64,000 nucleotides of DNA, taken from the NCBI RefSeq assembly GCF_029633865.1, contig NC_079213.1, positions 109,664,582 to 109,728,581 on the forward strand, written 5' to 3'. The notes below the pieces were generated by a model that saw nothing but the letters and a program-made list of their open reading frames with translations, was not told the DNA's origin and did no database searches. This document shows, piece after piece, positions 42,981 through 55,222 of this stretch. Made by a program: the position numbers and the translations under genes. Every line of letters starts with the position of its first letter. Within the stretch, counting starts at the first letter, position 1. Source of the stretch: Lampris incognitus (lineage: Eukaryota > Chordata > Actinopteri > Lampriformes > Lampridae).

Positions 42981-45193
42981 TATATATATGCACAGCTACA
43001 CTATGAATCTGGAGTACTGGGAGCTGAGAGGCATCACAAAGGCAATACTTCCCCTTCAGGACTGGAATCTGCCATTTAAAAAAGCATACTGACGAGGCGA
43101 TGCATGCAAACCAATCACACGCGGAGAGCACAGTTACTCTCCGCCATCCATATGCAGCGTGCCTCACATTGTCATATTTGCTTGTTCTCCTTTGCCTCTG
43201 AGAATTCTCTGTTATGGTAGTTTTGTTTTTTATGTACTACGTGTTCTTGGCGCTGTCATCCAAGGTTAGTCAGTCTCTCCCTTTTAAGCATGTGATATAG
43301 CTGTTTGTCACACTTGCCTCGCTAAGTCAACAGCAAAGGAACAACTCTTACGTAACACCAAAGAAACCAAAGGGAATTGCAAAGGAGTAATCTTATCCAA
43401 TGTCAACATAAAAGCTTCTTCTTCTTCTTTTTTGGGGAGGGGGGGGTATGCTTTCAGTCTTTTTTCATCTTTTCTTGATTCCTTTGAGACTGATTTTGAT
43501 GAAACCGTTTGATGTCGTTAAAAACTCTGCATAGTAATAGGGGGAAACCAGCTGTCAGGAGATGCAGAGGATTTCAGTGTTGGCGCAATAAACGTCTTGA
43601 GGTTCATAAGCATTCTGCATCAGCTGTTAAGGGCTTGCCCTGGCGTTACAGGGTGTTTTTCAATCTTTAATGGCTCTCTATACCATATGTTTTACATCAA
43701 CCCACACCGTTTCCAACAGTCTTATCTTAATGGCAGTATGTTGTACTAAAATGGATCCTCTAAATCCTAGTATGGCCCTTAAGACCAATTAAAAAAAATA
43801 ATTATGCCTTTTACAGTTGGCCTCACAAGCATCTGACATATGTGCAACATCATCAAGTCGTAACAACAGAAGTGAAGTTCAGGGAAATATGTGAAGTGGA
43901 TTTTTGGAAAACACAAAATGAACTGAAAACGGGTAGAGGGGGGACGGGAATAATATGCCGAGAAAACAGCAACACAAACGGCAACATTATCAACATGATC
44001 TTTGAATGCATTATAGAAAATAAACACGTTCTGCAACCCTAAGGATATAGTTCCTGCAGTGTGACCAGTTTTTAAAGAGTAGCTGCACTCTTCAGTATGT
44101 TTTCTGAATTATAAACAGATCTGCATGGCTTCGTTTTAATGAACGACGTCAGTGCTGGACGAAAGCTACGTTTATGTGCACAAATAATAATAATATCTAC
44201 ATTCTGAGTATTCTCCGTTGAATCCTAAGGGACTGACTGGGCGCAGTTTAATGAGCTAGATTGCAGCCTGAGTACCTTCTGTTTTTAACAGTGAAACATG
44301 TTGAGAAGCTGAGTTTCAGCTGTTTGAAACATCTTCAAGTTAATCATAAATTGTTCATGCCTACCCAGTCCATATTTCATAAAGGGTGCACATTTTCAGA
44401 AGTTGTTTTTCTCTCCCGTAACGGCATGGCGAGGGAGAAGGGTGCGCGTGCGTGCGCGCGGGGTCTGTCTTTTTGGATATTGGGCTGTTTCGACGTTCAT
44501 CCATCCCGTGTCAGACACGTGACACCGCTGATAAGATCCTGATGAAACACGAGGGGCGGATTGCTTTGCACCGGTGCATTGTGCCATTGTTATGATTATG
44601 TTGATTGGCTCAAGAGCCACCCCAAGTTACATTTTAGTTTACGCATGTGCCATTCTTATTCTGCCACCCTTGTCTGGGTTTTGACAAAACCAGAGGAAAT
44701 TGCTTGTCCAAGCATTGTAATCCGTTCGCCCCAAGAGGGGCCCCGTATTGTTTGTTCTGTCATGCATCTTGAATCTCGTCTCAATCTGATAATATTTTGA
44801 CTAAAGTTTGGAAGAATGAGGGCCTCTCATAACTGCACTATTTCATTTTCAAAATTATGAAGAGAGCGTGCTGCATTTGTTTGCCACTCGTTTGTCCATG
44901 TGCCATAGCATGACGTTTAAGGTACTGTAGATTATATTTTAATGCACCCGAAGCGAGAGATGCGTCTCACTCTCTGGCAATGTAAGAAACAAGACTAGGT
45001 CAAAACCTAGTATATGGCTGGACTGTGTAGAATAGAATGCACTTTACTAGTCATTTGTACAAACATACATTAAAATCAATTGGGTATCATGGGATAATCT
45101 ATGAAATCATGCTGGGGGACACGATGTCACTGAAATTTTCTTGTCTGGCACCACCAAGTTGTATCCAATGCATTCCTAGTCACGTTATCAAGA
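42981..45193. other. Mostly unique; one SINE-tail fragment
   Basis: AATAGAATGCACTTTACTAG at 45031..45082 matches the tail of the SINE at 34245. Short open frames have no recognised domains. No exon was identified. Confidence 0.35.
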
Positions 45194-45367
45194 TGCTGGC
45201 TTTAGCTGGTCTGGCCTCCCGGTAGAATGCCGGTCACTTACATATATTTGAAAACACAAAAACTATGGCGGTTAGGGTTAAGGTTAGGTTTAGGGTAGTT
45301 TTTGTGTTTTCAAATATATGTAAGTGACCGGCATTCTACCAGGAAGCCAGACCAGCCAAAGCCAGCA
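45194..45367. repeat. Long hairpin with telomere-like loop
   Basis: Arms of about 73 bp (45194..45266 and 45295..45367) are near-perfect inverses, including TTTGAAAACACAAAAACT and GGTAGAATGCCGGTCACTTA. The loop reads GGTTAGGGTTAAGGTTAGG then TTTAGGG, degenerate TTAGGG repeats. Probably a fold-back MITE; no flank duplication was found. Confidence 0.9.
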
Positions 45368-45569
45368 GAGTACCAGGTTGCATCACTACAGACTGTAATT
45401 AAAAATGATTTTTCTTTGAGATAGTCAATGAATGGACCCCATATGCTCAAGAATCTATTGGATGCTTTAGATTTATGGAAACGTCTTCTCTCTATCTGTA
45501 TGATTATGACCATTTCATTGAGCCATTTCTGAAAGCAGGGGGGTGAAGGTGTTTTCCAATCTGTTATGA

Positions 45570-47566
45570 TTATTTTTTGGCAGCTACCATGCCAACCATC
45601 AATGGCAATTGTCCCTCAGGTGTATAGCTTAAAGCAGTCTCTGAGCATCCAAAGAGTGCCAGTTCTGGATCAGGAGGAATGTCCCGTTCATAGACTCCGG
45701 AGCACTGAGGAGCTTCTTAACTACCACGGAGACTTCTGCCAGGGATATATGGGTGGGGCTTCCCCCGAGTCTTCAGACTCTACCTCCTCTACTGAGGACA
45801 TGTTAGCCAGGTTCAGGAGCTCCTCAAAGTGTTCTTTCCGCTGCCCGACAACAACCCCAGTCCCGGCGAGCAGTTCCCCTCCCCAGCTGAACACAGCCTG
45901 AGTCAGGCCTTACTTCCCCTTCCTGAGTCACCAGATGGTTTGCCAGAACTTCTTTGGGGCCAACCGAAAGTCCTCCTCCATAGTCCATAGCCTCACTGAA
46001 TTTCTCCAACACCCGATTTTTTGCTTTCATGACCGCCAAAGCCACAGCCCTTCTGGCCTCCCAGTATCTTTCTACTGCTTCAGGAGACCCCTGGGCCAGC
46101 CATGCCCAAAAGGCCTCCTTTTTCAGCCTGACAGCTTCCCTCACCGCCAGTGTCCACCAGCTGGTTCTTAGATTGCCACCTCAACAGGCCCCGATGACCT
46201 TATGACCACAACTTCTACCTGCTGCATCTGCAATAGTGGCTTTGAACATGGCTCACTCAGACTGCATGTCCCCAGCCTCCCTCGGGTTACACGAGAACTA
46301 CTTCCGGAGGTGGAAGTTGAAGACCTCACAGACAAGGGCCTCCACCAGACATTCCCAGTTCACCCTCACTACACGTTTGGGTTTGACAGGTCTGTCCAGT
46401 AGCCTTCCCCACCATCTGATCCAACTCACCACCAGGTGGTGATCAGTTAACAGCTCTGCTCCTCTCTTTACCCAAGTGTCCAAAACATATGGCCACAGAT
46501 CTGATGACATGACCACAAAGTATATCATTGATCTTCGGCCTAAGGTGTTCTGGTACCAAGTACACTTATGAACTACCTGATGTTCGAACATGATGTTTGT
46601 TATTGCCAATCCATGCCTTGTTCTTGTACAGAAGTCCAATAACAAGGCACCTCTCGGGTTCCAATTGGGGAGGCTGTTCCTCCCAATCACGCCCCTCTGG
46701 TTTCTGCATCGTTGCTCACATGAGCTTTGAAGTTCCCCAGCAGAACTATAGAGTCCCAAGGCGGAGCCCTATCCAGGATACCACCTAGAGACTCCTAGAA
46801 GGCCGGATACTTCAAACTGCTATTCGGTGCATAAGCACACACAACAGTCAGAGCCTTTCCCCAGTGGCTCACAATCATATAGAGGCAACCCTCTCATTCC
46901 CCGTGGAGAACTCCAACATAGCAGCGCTCAACCGGGGACTTGTGAGTATCCCCACACCCGCCCGGCGCCTGTCACCTTGGCCAACTCTGGAAAAGTAATG
47001 AGTCCAGCCCCTCTCCAGGTGTTTGGTACCAGAGCCCATGCTATGTGTGGAGGTGAGCCCAACTATATCTAGTTGGTACCGCTCCACCTCCCACACCAGC
47101 TCAGACTCCTTCCCTGCCAGAGAGGCGACATTCCATGTCCCGAGGACCAATCTGTGATGCCGGAAGTCGGCATGCCCCAGTCCCGGCCTTTGCCTGCCGC
47201 CCGGCCTGCATTCCACCCTACCCCAATGCTCATCCCCGTGTGTGGTGGGTCCACAGGGTGGTGGCTCCATGTTGTTTTTTCGGGCTGGGCCCAACCGGGC
47301 CCCATGGGCCAAGGCCTGACCACTGGATGCTTGCCGGCGAGCTCCCCTCCCAGGTCTGGCCCCAGGAGGGGGCAAGGTGCTGTAACGCTGTTGGTGTAAA
47401 TTCATTGGGTTTTTGGGGAATCGCTCTTAGTCTGGCCCCTTTCCCTGGGACCAATTTGCCTTGGGAGACCCTAGCAGGGGCTATTGCTCCCAACAACACA
47501 GCTCCCAGGATCACTGGGACAGACAAACCCCTCCACCACGTTAAAGTGACGATTCTCAGAGGAGAC
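45570..47566 (-). pseudogene. Non-LTR retrotransposon, endonuclease ORF (broken)
   Basis: Minus-strand frames in order: 46875..47405 (GTWNVASLAGKESELVWEVE, LDIVGLTSTHS, RRRAGVGILTSPRLSA), 46298..46759 ([58 protein letters not shown]) and 45824..46144 (REAVRLKKEAFWAWLAQGSP). These are the APE-type endonuclease and linker of a widespread fish LINE. The 5' UTR at 47405..47566 has GGCTATTGCTCCCAACAACA. RT is missing; frameshifts separate the blocks. The clade was not determined. Confidence 0.8.
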
Positions 47567-47589
47567 ACATAATGTCTCCTCTGAGAATA
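47552..47589. repeat. 16-bp hairpin at the LINE 5' edge
   Basis: ATTCTCAGAGGAGACA is inverted as TGTCTCCTCTGAGAAT around a 5-6-nt loop (CATAA). It sits exactly at the end of the LINE 5' UTR, so an inverted partial copy of the LINE end probably formed it. Confidence 0.8.
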
Positions 47590-47704
47590 TGACATATAAG
47601 ACAAGATTATAAAAATGACTGTGTATGATAGAATGGAGTATTTCAATTAATATATAAGATGTTGGGTGTCTATGTGGTAATATTACATATTTTTGCTATT
47701 TGTG

Positions 47705-48215
47705 CTTGGGAAAGAGTGTCAGGAGTGATTTGCAACAGAAGGGTACCAGCAAGAGTTAAAGGGAAGGTTTACAAGATGGTTGTGAGACCAGCTATGTTGT
47801 ATGGTTTGGAGACAGTGGTACTGACCAAATGACAGGAGGCAGAGCTGGAGGTGGCAGAGTTGAAGATGCTAAGATTTTCATTGAGATTGATGAAGAAGGA
47901 CAGCATTAGGAATGATTATATTAGAGGGACAGCTCAGGTTGGACAGTTTGGAGACAAAGCAAGAGAGGCAAAATTGAGATGGTTTGGACATGTGTGGAGG
48001 AGAGATGCTGGGTATATTGGGAGAAGGATGCTGAAGATGGAGCTGCCAGGCAAGAGGAAAAGAGGAAGGCCAAAGAAGAGGTTTATGGATGTGGTGAGGG
48101 AGGACATGCAGGTGGCTGGCATGACAGAGGAAGATGCAGAGGACAGGAAGAAATGGAAATGGATGATCCGCTCTTGTGACCCCTAATGGGAGCAGCTGAA
48201 AGTAGTAGTAGTAGT
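47705..48215 (+). pseudogene. RTE-clade LINE copy 4, 3' end only
   Basis: Starts in the C-terminal region (ARVKGKVYKMVVRPAMLYGL) and keeps MLRFSLRLMKKDSIRNDYI, RGTAQVGQFGDKAREAKLRW and ADRKKW-type end to 48186, then TGGGAGCAGCTGAAAGTAGT and (AGT)n. One stop at 47830. Same family as the copies at 5775, 18660 and 32761. Confidence 0.85.
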
Positions 48216-48229
48216 AGTTACTTAGAAAC

Positions 48230-49055
48230 AGGAGGTTTGATATAATTGTTCATTAGTGAAGTGTCTAGATTATTCCTTTTTTAAGAGTGGCTTGATGACT
48301 GCAATTTTCAGGGCCTATGGGAAGAAACCTGAGAGAAGAGACATGTTGACAATTTTCAGAAGGTCTGAAGCCAGACAATTAGAAACCTTTTTTGAAAGAG
48401 CCTCTTAGCAGAATATCAAGGAAGCAGGAGGAGGATGTCAAATGTTTTATAATGTCCTCCAATTTTTTATGGTTGATGGGATCAAATTGTGTCACGCTAT
48501 TTGAATTGATTTTAGGTAGACACAAGGACAACACATATACCTTAGACGGCCTGTCTAATTTTCCCAATTTTGTCACTGAAGAAGGAGGCAAATTCATTGC
48601 AGGCCCTGGTAGATAGAAATTCAGAGGCTACTGCCACAGGAGGGTTTGTTAGCCTGTCGACAGCAGCAAACAAAGCACGTGCATTATTATTGTTTTGGCA
48701 GTGATGTCAGAGAAGTAGAATCGCCTTGGATTTCTCAGTTCCAAATTATAAATGCGCAGTCATAATGAATAATAAGATGTTTTTTTTTCACCACCTGTGT
48801 TCTGCTTTACGGCATTCTCTTTTTTTTTCTTCTATTCTGACCAGCGTTGCACATCTCCATGAGGATCTTTTCTTACCAGAGACCACGTTCACCTTAGTGA
48901 GTGCAATGGTATCAATGACATTTGTAATTTTAGAATTGAAATTATCTACAAGCTTATTGACTGAGACCCAAGCGGGTGGGTGTGGAAGAGAAAGCCTGAA
49001 TAAATATTTCACTGGTGCTTTTTTTTAACTTAAACAAGCTTATTCTTTAATGGAT
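48230..49055 (-). pseudogene. L2-clade LINE, linker and start of RT (broken)
   Basis: Minus strand: NKLVDNFNSKITNVIDTIAL, KVNVVSGKKRSSWR (48788..49012), then LCLPKINSNSVTQFDPI and SSSCFLDIL (48379..48597), the stretch between endonuclease and RT in fish L2. It belongs with the endonuclease part at 50160..51085; MITE and retroposon insertions lie between. Confidence 0.78.
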
Positions 49056-49480
49056 CTGCAAATCTGTTTGAATTTCAAAAGAGAACGTTTGAGCCTCCTA
49101 CCCACGGTTGCCCCAGTGGCAAACATTATATGTTACAGGAACGCTACCAACCCAAAGAAATCTGTGTGCAGGAGGGGGAAAAAAATATCTGAAAGGGGAA
49201 AAAAAAACGGGACATAATGCCGTTCTCTTGGCTGGAGGAAAACTTCAAATTCTTCTGCTGCAGTTCCACTTTGCAGTAGGTGGCTATGACCACGCCCACC
49301 ACACAGCCCCGCCCCTTTCTTTCATATGACGCACAGGACAAAATAAACCCCACATACAAAAGGAGCTAGCCATGCCTCTGGCACTGGGTAACAAAATTAT
49401 AGATGACCAGATACGATTAGACACAGAAACCCCACTAGTGTATAAAATGTTAAGCCTATATTCAGCTTCTTGTTTTACAC

Positions 49481-49485
<5 letters not shown>

Positions 49486-49548
<63 letters not shown>
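49486..49548. repeat. (AT)n microsatellite
   Basis: About 30 uninterrupted AT units; reading frames of Tyr-Ile repeats are artefacts. Confidence 0.97.
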
Positions 49549-49556
<8 letters not shown>

Positions 49557-49557
<1 letters not shown>

Positions 49558-50130
49558 CTTAGCACAAAAAGTAAGGAAATTTGTGTTTGGTAGCATGTCT
49601 GTGAATGTTCTCATTCATCCAGGTCATGGTTATCCAAAGGAGTTGAATCAAGTGCAACTGGACTTGGTATATATCTGTGAAGACGTTTCACCTCTCATCC
49701 AAGAGGCTTCCTCAGTTTGTGCCTTTCTGACTAGACCAAGGCTCAGAAAGATCATCACCAGCCAGTCAGACTAGCTTGGTCTAGTCAGAAAGGCACGAAC
49801 TGAGGAAGCCTCTTGGATGAGAGGCGAAACGTCTTCACGGATATATATACCAAGTCCAGTTGCACTTGATTCAACTCCTTTGGATATTGTGTTTGGTAGA
49901 ATATTTCTTTGTTGTAACAATGCTTCTTGGCAGTAAATCCTATACCGTTGGAAAGCCTGTTTATTTCCCTTTTAAATGGTGCCACATTTGTAAGGAACAT
50001 TCATTTGTGGGATGAGCAGCAGAGCTGAGTATGTGGGTTGTGCCCATGAAAAATTTGCTAAATCTTCTCTACCAATGCCAAGCAGCTTATTTTGCTGCTG
50101 CTATTGACTCTTGTTTTGAGAAGCAGGTGT
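49557..50130. mobile_element. Mariner-type MITE copy 2, split by a retroposon
   Basis: CTTAGCACAAAAAGTAAGGA begins it and ATTTCTTTGTTGTAACAATG resumes after the insertion at 49594..49886; the body matches 21233..21490. The right inverted end is lost near 50130. Confidence 0.85.
49594..49886. mobile_element. Fold-back retroposon with 13-bp target duplication, nested in the MITE
   Basis: Flanks TTGTGTTTGGTAG at 49581..49593 and 49887..49899 are identical. Inside, the left half (ATCCAAAGGAGTTGAATCAA, GACGTTTCACCTCTCATCCA) is the inverse of the right half (CTTGGATGAGAGGCGAAACG, TTGATTCAACTCCTTTGGAT), with a ~25-30-bp centre near GATCATCACCAGCC. Variable-length duplication plus inversion suggests twin-primed retrotransposition. 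The single-arm relative is at 1018..1095. Confidence 0.85.
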
Positions 50131-50159
50131 GCTCAGGCAAAGGAATGATAAAAATGTGA

Positions 50160-51085
50160 GCTTGTCTTTTGTCTTTCGTCTTTTTGTACTCCTTTTTTTC
50201 CACTGCCGCTTTCAGTGATATGACGTTTTGTGATTACCTCTGAACATTTGTGTGCATGGAGAGAGAACTCTCGAAGAAAACACAGGAATGATCGGAAATA
50301 TCAACATCAGTCATCACAACCACATCACATGATCAGACCCCTAGAAATAATGAAGTCCAGAGTCTGCCCCTTGTTGTGTGTGGGCTCCGTCATGTGCTGA
50401 TTCAGTCCATAGTTATCAAGAACACAACACAGGTCTTTAGTTCCTCTGTCCTGGGGGTTGTTAAATCACCAGCAGTAACGACACAGTCAAAGGTCATACA
50501 GATTGCAGACAGCAGTTCAGTTAAGTCATCAAAAAAGTTTGCATTGTATTTAAAGGACCAATAGATATTTAAAACTATAACTTGAGAAGAGGAGTTCAGC
50601 TAAAGAACCACATATTCAAAAGAAGCAACATTTCCATGAGATATCTTTTTGCATTGGAGCAAATCATTAAACAAAATGGCAACTCCACCTCCTTTCGTAT
50701 CTGGTTTTGCTCACAAAACTGAATTTGGTTGGGGTTGACTCGACAAGAACAGTTGTGCTGTTATCTCGGTCTAACCAAGTTTCAGTTAAACACATAAAAT
50801 TGAGATTTAAATACATATATATATATTACCTTTTTCCTGCCAAAGACCGGATGTTTAGTAATGCTAAAGTTAGTGTGCTGAGTGTTGTCTGCCCAATTTT
50901 TAGCGACCGGCTGTGGCCGCTGGCGTACAACTGGAGTCAGATTAAATTAAATAAAGTAGCTGTGCACGTTGAGTACATTGTTCTTCCTGAAGCTGGTCAA
51001 AACAGGAATTGCAGACCCAGGAGCTGCTCCTCGCTGTCTGGGGTGGGCTGTATCAGCAGAAGTGGGTCCATACCCTGTAAGCAGA
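50160..51085 (-). pseudogene. L2-clade LINE, endonuclease part (broken)
   Basis: The reverse complement around 50340..50460 encodes DNYGLNQHMTEPTHNKGQTL then DFIISRGL, typical of the L2 endonuclease C-terminus. The region up to about 51085 is the N-terminal endonuclease and ORF2 start, full of stops. Same orientation as 48230..49055. Confidence 0.7.
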
Positions 51086-52373
51086 GGGAGACATGAGCTA
51101 GACATAACCACTACCTTTTGTAATTTTCATAAATCAAGTCCTATAAAACCTCATGAGAAACGCATGCCTTTTTCACAGGCTTCGGTGGAACTGAAAAACT
51201 AACTTAAATTTGGAAACCAAACACCTTACTTTTGTGTCTCTGTGCAAGATTGCAATGTCAAAGGGAAGCAACCATTTCTGGAGGCGAATTTGGAAGATGG
51301 TAGAACTGCCGTCATGATAAATTCAACAAAAGATGAGACGCATCACACACCATACACCCCTTTTTATCCTTTTTCTGAATGCGAGTAGGCGAAGACAGGC
51401 TGAAAACAAGTTCATGCTTACTCTTGATCACGCACACACATTTGTGACCCGTCTGTATGAGACACTAAAACATATATCCTATAGATCCATTTGAAGATAC
51501 CTTCAGGTAATAACAATAAAGTGTAAAATTAAAAAAAAATACACATTTTATAATTTGGACTATATTGTCAGTCCAACAACATAATAGGTTTTAATTTTTC
51601 CCATTTATTGGCCTTGTTGGGTTGAAGACCCATTTCTGAAAACCTTTATTTGGTAGCTCCATAGCGACACGTTTACAGCCATATTATCACAGGCGTCATT
51701 TACGCTGGGGACATGTCCTCACCACTTTTTGAAAGCCTTTAGTTAGTTGAGCCTAATAATGAATAAATTTACATTGGTGCCTGTCGCGTCATTAAGAGAG
51801 AAACCCAGCATGCTTGCTGATTGGTCAATCTAAATCAAAACACTTAGCGTTGCTGCTCTGCACTCTTTGATGTGTGACGCAACAGTGTAGCTTTATTTTA
51901 GACGTGAACACGCCCCCGGCGAGGTAACAGGGAGGTAACGTTAGAGCGATCCCCTGCAGTTGTCTTCCGCTCTGCAAGTTTGCCAACCGCAATCAAACTG
52001 AAAAGGAAGGAGCAGGGTTCACGAGTGAGACCTGTTAATAGAATAAAAATTCAAATTGAAGTTCAGTGGAACCTTAATGTCATCGAATAAAGGTCGCGTA
52101 GTCGTAATGAATTACGCTGTTATTGGCTTTTCATTCACATGTTTACTTTAGCAGAGGCCATGATGGGTGGAATTGTAGTCATGACCTTGGTTAGTGTAAT
52201 TTGGTGAGATGACCCTAGCAACACACGCACTAGCCAGCCATTTATACACACTTCTGTCTGCCACAGGAAACTGCATCGCTTTCAGAAGGTAAGCAAGCCA
52301 TTTATGAAAATAACCGTGGACACAAAAAACACAGCACTACATGGAGAGTGTTTAGTGGACCATGTGAAGGTAA
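51086..52373. other. Unique sequence and possible transposon flank
   Basis: GGGGACATGTCCTCACCACT at about 51708 resembles a fish DNA-transposon end seen also, degraded, near 18550. GCCACAGGAAACTG and CAGAAGGTAAGC at 52262..52295 look like a tiny exon between splice sites, but no coding context supports it. Confidence 0.3.
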
Positions 52374-55222
52374 CCCAGCAAACAAAAACGTCCCCAGCAC
52401 GTCCCCTAAAGGTCCTCCCCGAACGTCCGGTAAATGTCGTCGTGTAGCGTTTTCATGACGTCACGGGGACATTATTGCGGGACATTTTTTGTTTGTTGGA
52501 CGTTTTTTTGTTTACCTAACTTCCCGCAATAACATCCCCATGACGTCCTGGGGACGTCTAGAAGACTTTCCCTTAATGTCCCTGTCATGTCCGAACGTCT
52601 CGCAATAACATCCCCATAATGTCCCGGGGACGTCTAGAAGACTTTCCCCTAACGTCCCTGTAATGTCCTAATGTCCCGCAATAACATCCCCGTGACGTCC
52701 TGGGGACGTCTAGAAGACTTTCCCCAAACGTGCCTGCAATGTCCTAATGTCCCACAATAACATCCCTGTGACGTCCCGGGGACATCTAGAAGACTTTCCC
52801 CAAACGTCCCTGTAATGTCCTAATGTCCCACAATAACATCCCTGTGACGTCCTGGGGACGTCTAGAAGACTTTCCCTTAATGTCCCTGTCATGTCCGAAC
52901 GTCTCGCAATAACCTCCCCATAATGTCCCGGGGACGTCTAGAAGACTTTCCCCTAACGTCCCTGTAATGTCCTAACGTCCCGCAATAACATCCCCATGAC
53001 GTCCTGCGGACGTCTAGAAGACTTTCCCCTAACGTCCCTGTAATGTCCTAATGTCCCGCAATAACATCCCCGTGACGTCCTGGGGACGTCTAGAAGACTT
53101 TCCCCTAACGTCCCTGTAATGTCCTAACGTCCTGCAATAACATCCCCGTGACGTCCCGGGGAAGACTTTCCCCTAACGTCCCTGTAATGTCCTAACGTCC
53201 CACAATAACATCCCTGTGACGTACTGGAGACGTCTAGAAGACTTTCCCCTAACGTCCCTGTAATGTCCTAACGTCCCGCAATAACATCCCCGTGACGTCC
53301 TGGGGACGTCTAGAAGACTTTCCCCTAACATCCCTGTAATGTCCTAACGTTCTGCAATAACATCCCCGTGACGTCCTGGGGACGTCCAGAAGACTTTCCC
53401 CAAACGTGCCTGCAATGTCCTAATGTCCCACAATAACATCCCTGTGACGTCCCGGGGACATCTAGAAGACTTTCCCCAAACGTCCCTGTAATGTCCTAAT
53501 GTCCCACAATAACATCCCTGTGACGTCCTGGGGACGTCTAGAAGACTTTCCCTTAATGTCCCTGTCATGTCCGAACGTCTCGCAATAACATCCCCGTGAC
53601 GTCCCGAGGACGTCTAGAAGACTTTCCCCTAACGTCCCTGTAATGTCCTAACGTCCTGCAATAACATCTCCGTGACGTCCCGGGGACGTCTACAAGACTT
53701 CCCCCTAACGTCCCTGTAATGTCCTAACGTCCTGCAATAACATCCCCGTGACGTCCCGGGGACGTCTAGAAGACTTTCCCCTAACGTCCCTGTAATGTCC
53801 TAACGTCCTGCAATAACATTCCCGTGACGTCCCGGGGACGTCTACAAGACTTTCCCCTAACATCCCTGTAATGTCCTAACGTCCCGCAATAACATCCCCA
53901 TGATGTCCTGCGGACGTCTAGAAGACTTTCCCCTAACGTCCCTGTAATGTCCTAATGTCCCGCAATAACATCCCCGTGACGTCCTGGGGACGTCTAGAAG
54001 ACTTTCCCCTAACGTCCCTGTAATGTCCTAACGTCCTGCAATAACATCCCCGTGACGTCCCGGGGACGTCTACAAGACTTTCCCCTAACGTCCCTGTAAT
54101 GTCCTAACGTCCTGCAATAACATCCCCGTGACGTCCCAGGGAAGACTTTCCCCTAACGTCCCTGTAATGTCCTAACGTCCCGCAATAACATCCCCGTGAC
54201 ATCCCGGAGACGTCTAAAAGACTTTCCCCTAACGTCCCTGTAATGTCCTAACATCCCGCAATAATGTCCCCGGGACATTACGGGGACGTCTAGAGGACTT
54301 TCCCCTAACGTCCCTGTAATCTCCTCAGGACAATGTCCCGCAATAACGTCCACGGGACGTCTAGAGGACTTTCCCCTAACGTCCTTGTAATGTCCTCAGG
54401 ACAATGTCCCGCAATAACGTCCACGGGACGTCTAGAGGACTTTCCCCTAACGTCCTTGTAATGTCCTCAAGACGTTACAGGTGTGTCGGCTCTGAAGATG
54501 GGGTCGGCTTTGACCCACTTCCAAAAAAAAAAAACTTTGCCACTGGCCACTACAAAAATAATTACGTTCATTTACAAACTCAAAAGATCCAAACTTGTTT
54601 CTAAATTAACATAATAAAGAAACAAAAAGACCCCTTATGGCACGAAACAAACTTAAATCGCGACAGCGGTCAAAGGACTTTTTGCTACCGCCGCTTCAGT
54701 CACCCGACATTTAGCGTCCAACCCCTCTGGCTACCAACAATGGCTCCCCCTGCTGGGCGTCTCTCTCCAAGTTATATACCCAGCTGACGAGGGATTGCGA
54801 TCACCTGGGGTTTAACCAGCAGCTCCACAGGGGGAGGGGCTTTACCCGGAGAGGGGCATTTACACATACACACGGCACTAGGGCCGTAACACCCCCTCCC
54901 ATAACCAGCAGGGGTCGTGTGCAAAGGTGCACACCCAGCTTCTATCACACCAGAAATCAACGCAATCCATAACAAACAATAATATACACTATACAGTAAT
55001 AAACAGATTCATATATTACACTTCCTTTGAATACATTTGAAGGAATAACACAAGCGCAAAGGCATTTACCAAAAGCAAAATGAACGGCTGCGACAACAGG
55101 GACGTGCCGCAATAACGTCCCCCTTGATGTGGTGAAAACACTACACAATGACTTACTGGAGGTTCAGGGAGGACTTTCAGGGGACGTGCTGGGGACGTTT
55201 CTCTTTTTCTTTTTTTGCTGGG
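52374..55222. mobile_element. DNA element with ~110-bp inverted ends, filled by a minisatellite
   Basis: The left end (CCCAGCAAACAAAAACGTCC, CCAGCACGTCCCCTAAAGG) is inverted at the right end (CCTGAAAGTCC-type bases, GGGGACGTGCTGGGGACG, TTTTTGCTGGG), with similarity for about 110 bp. The interior is the 76-bp array (52500..54475) plus 600 bp of unique sequence. Clear flank duplication was not seen and no transposase is encoded. Superfamily unknown. Confidence 0.7.
52500..54475. repeat. 76-bp minisatellite, about 26 units, ACGT-rich
   Basis: Unit consensus begins GTCCTAACGTCCCGCAATAA and includes CATCCCCGTGACGTCC, TGGGGACGTCTAGAAGAC and TTTCCCCTAACGTCCCTG. Several units lack about 15 bp. Segment 52710..52910 recurs about 676 bp downstream (from 53386), so blocks of about nine units were duplicated. 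The last units (54260..54475) are a distinct, shorter variant. Reading frames through it are artefacts. Confidence 0.95.

Noticed and set aside
52262..52295. Micro-exon between AG and GTAAGC
   Set aside because: No coding neighbours or phase support.
52500..54475. Minus-strand open frames with repeated TSQGCYCGTLGHYRDVWG-type peptides
   Set aside because: They are produced by the 76-bp minisatellite and shift between units.
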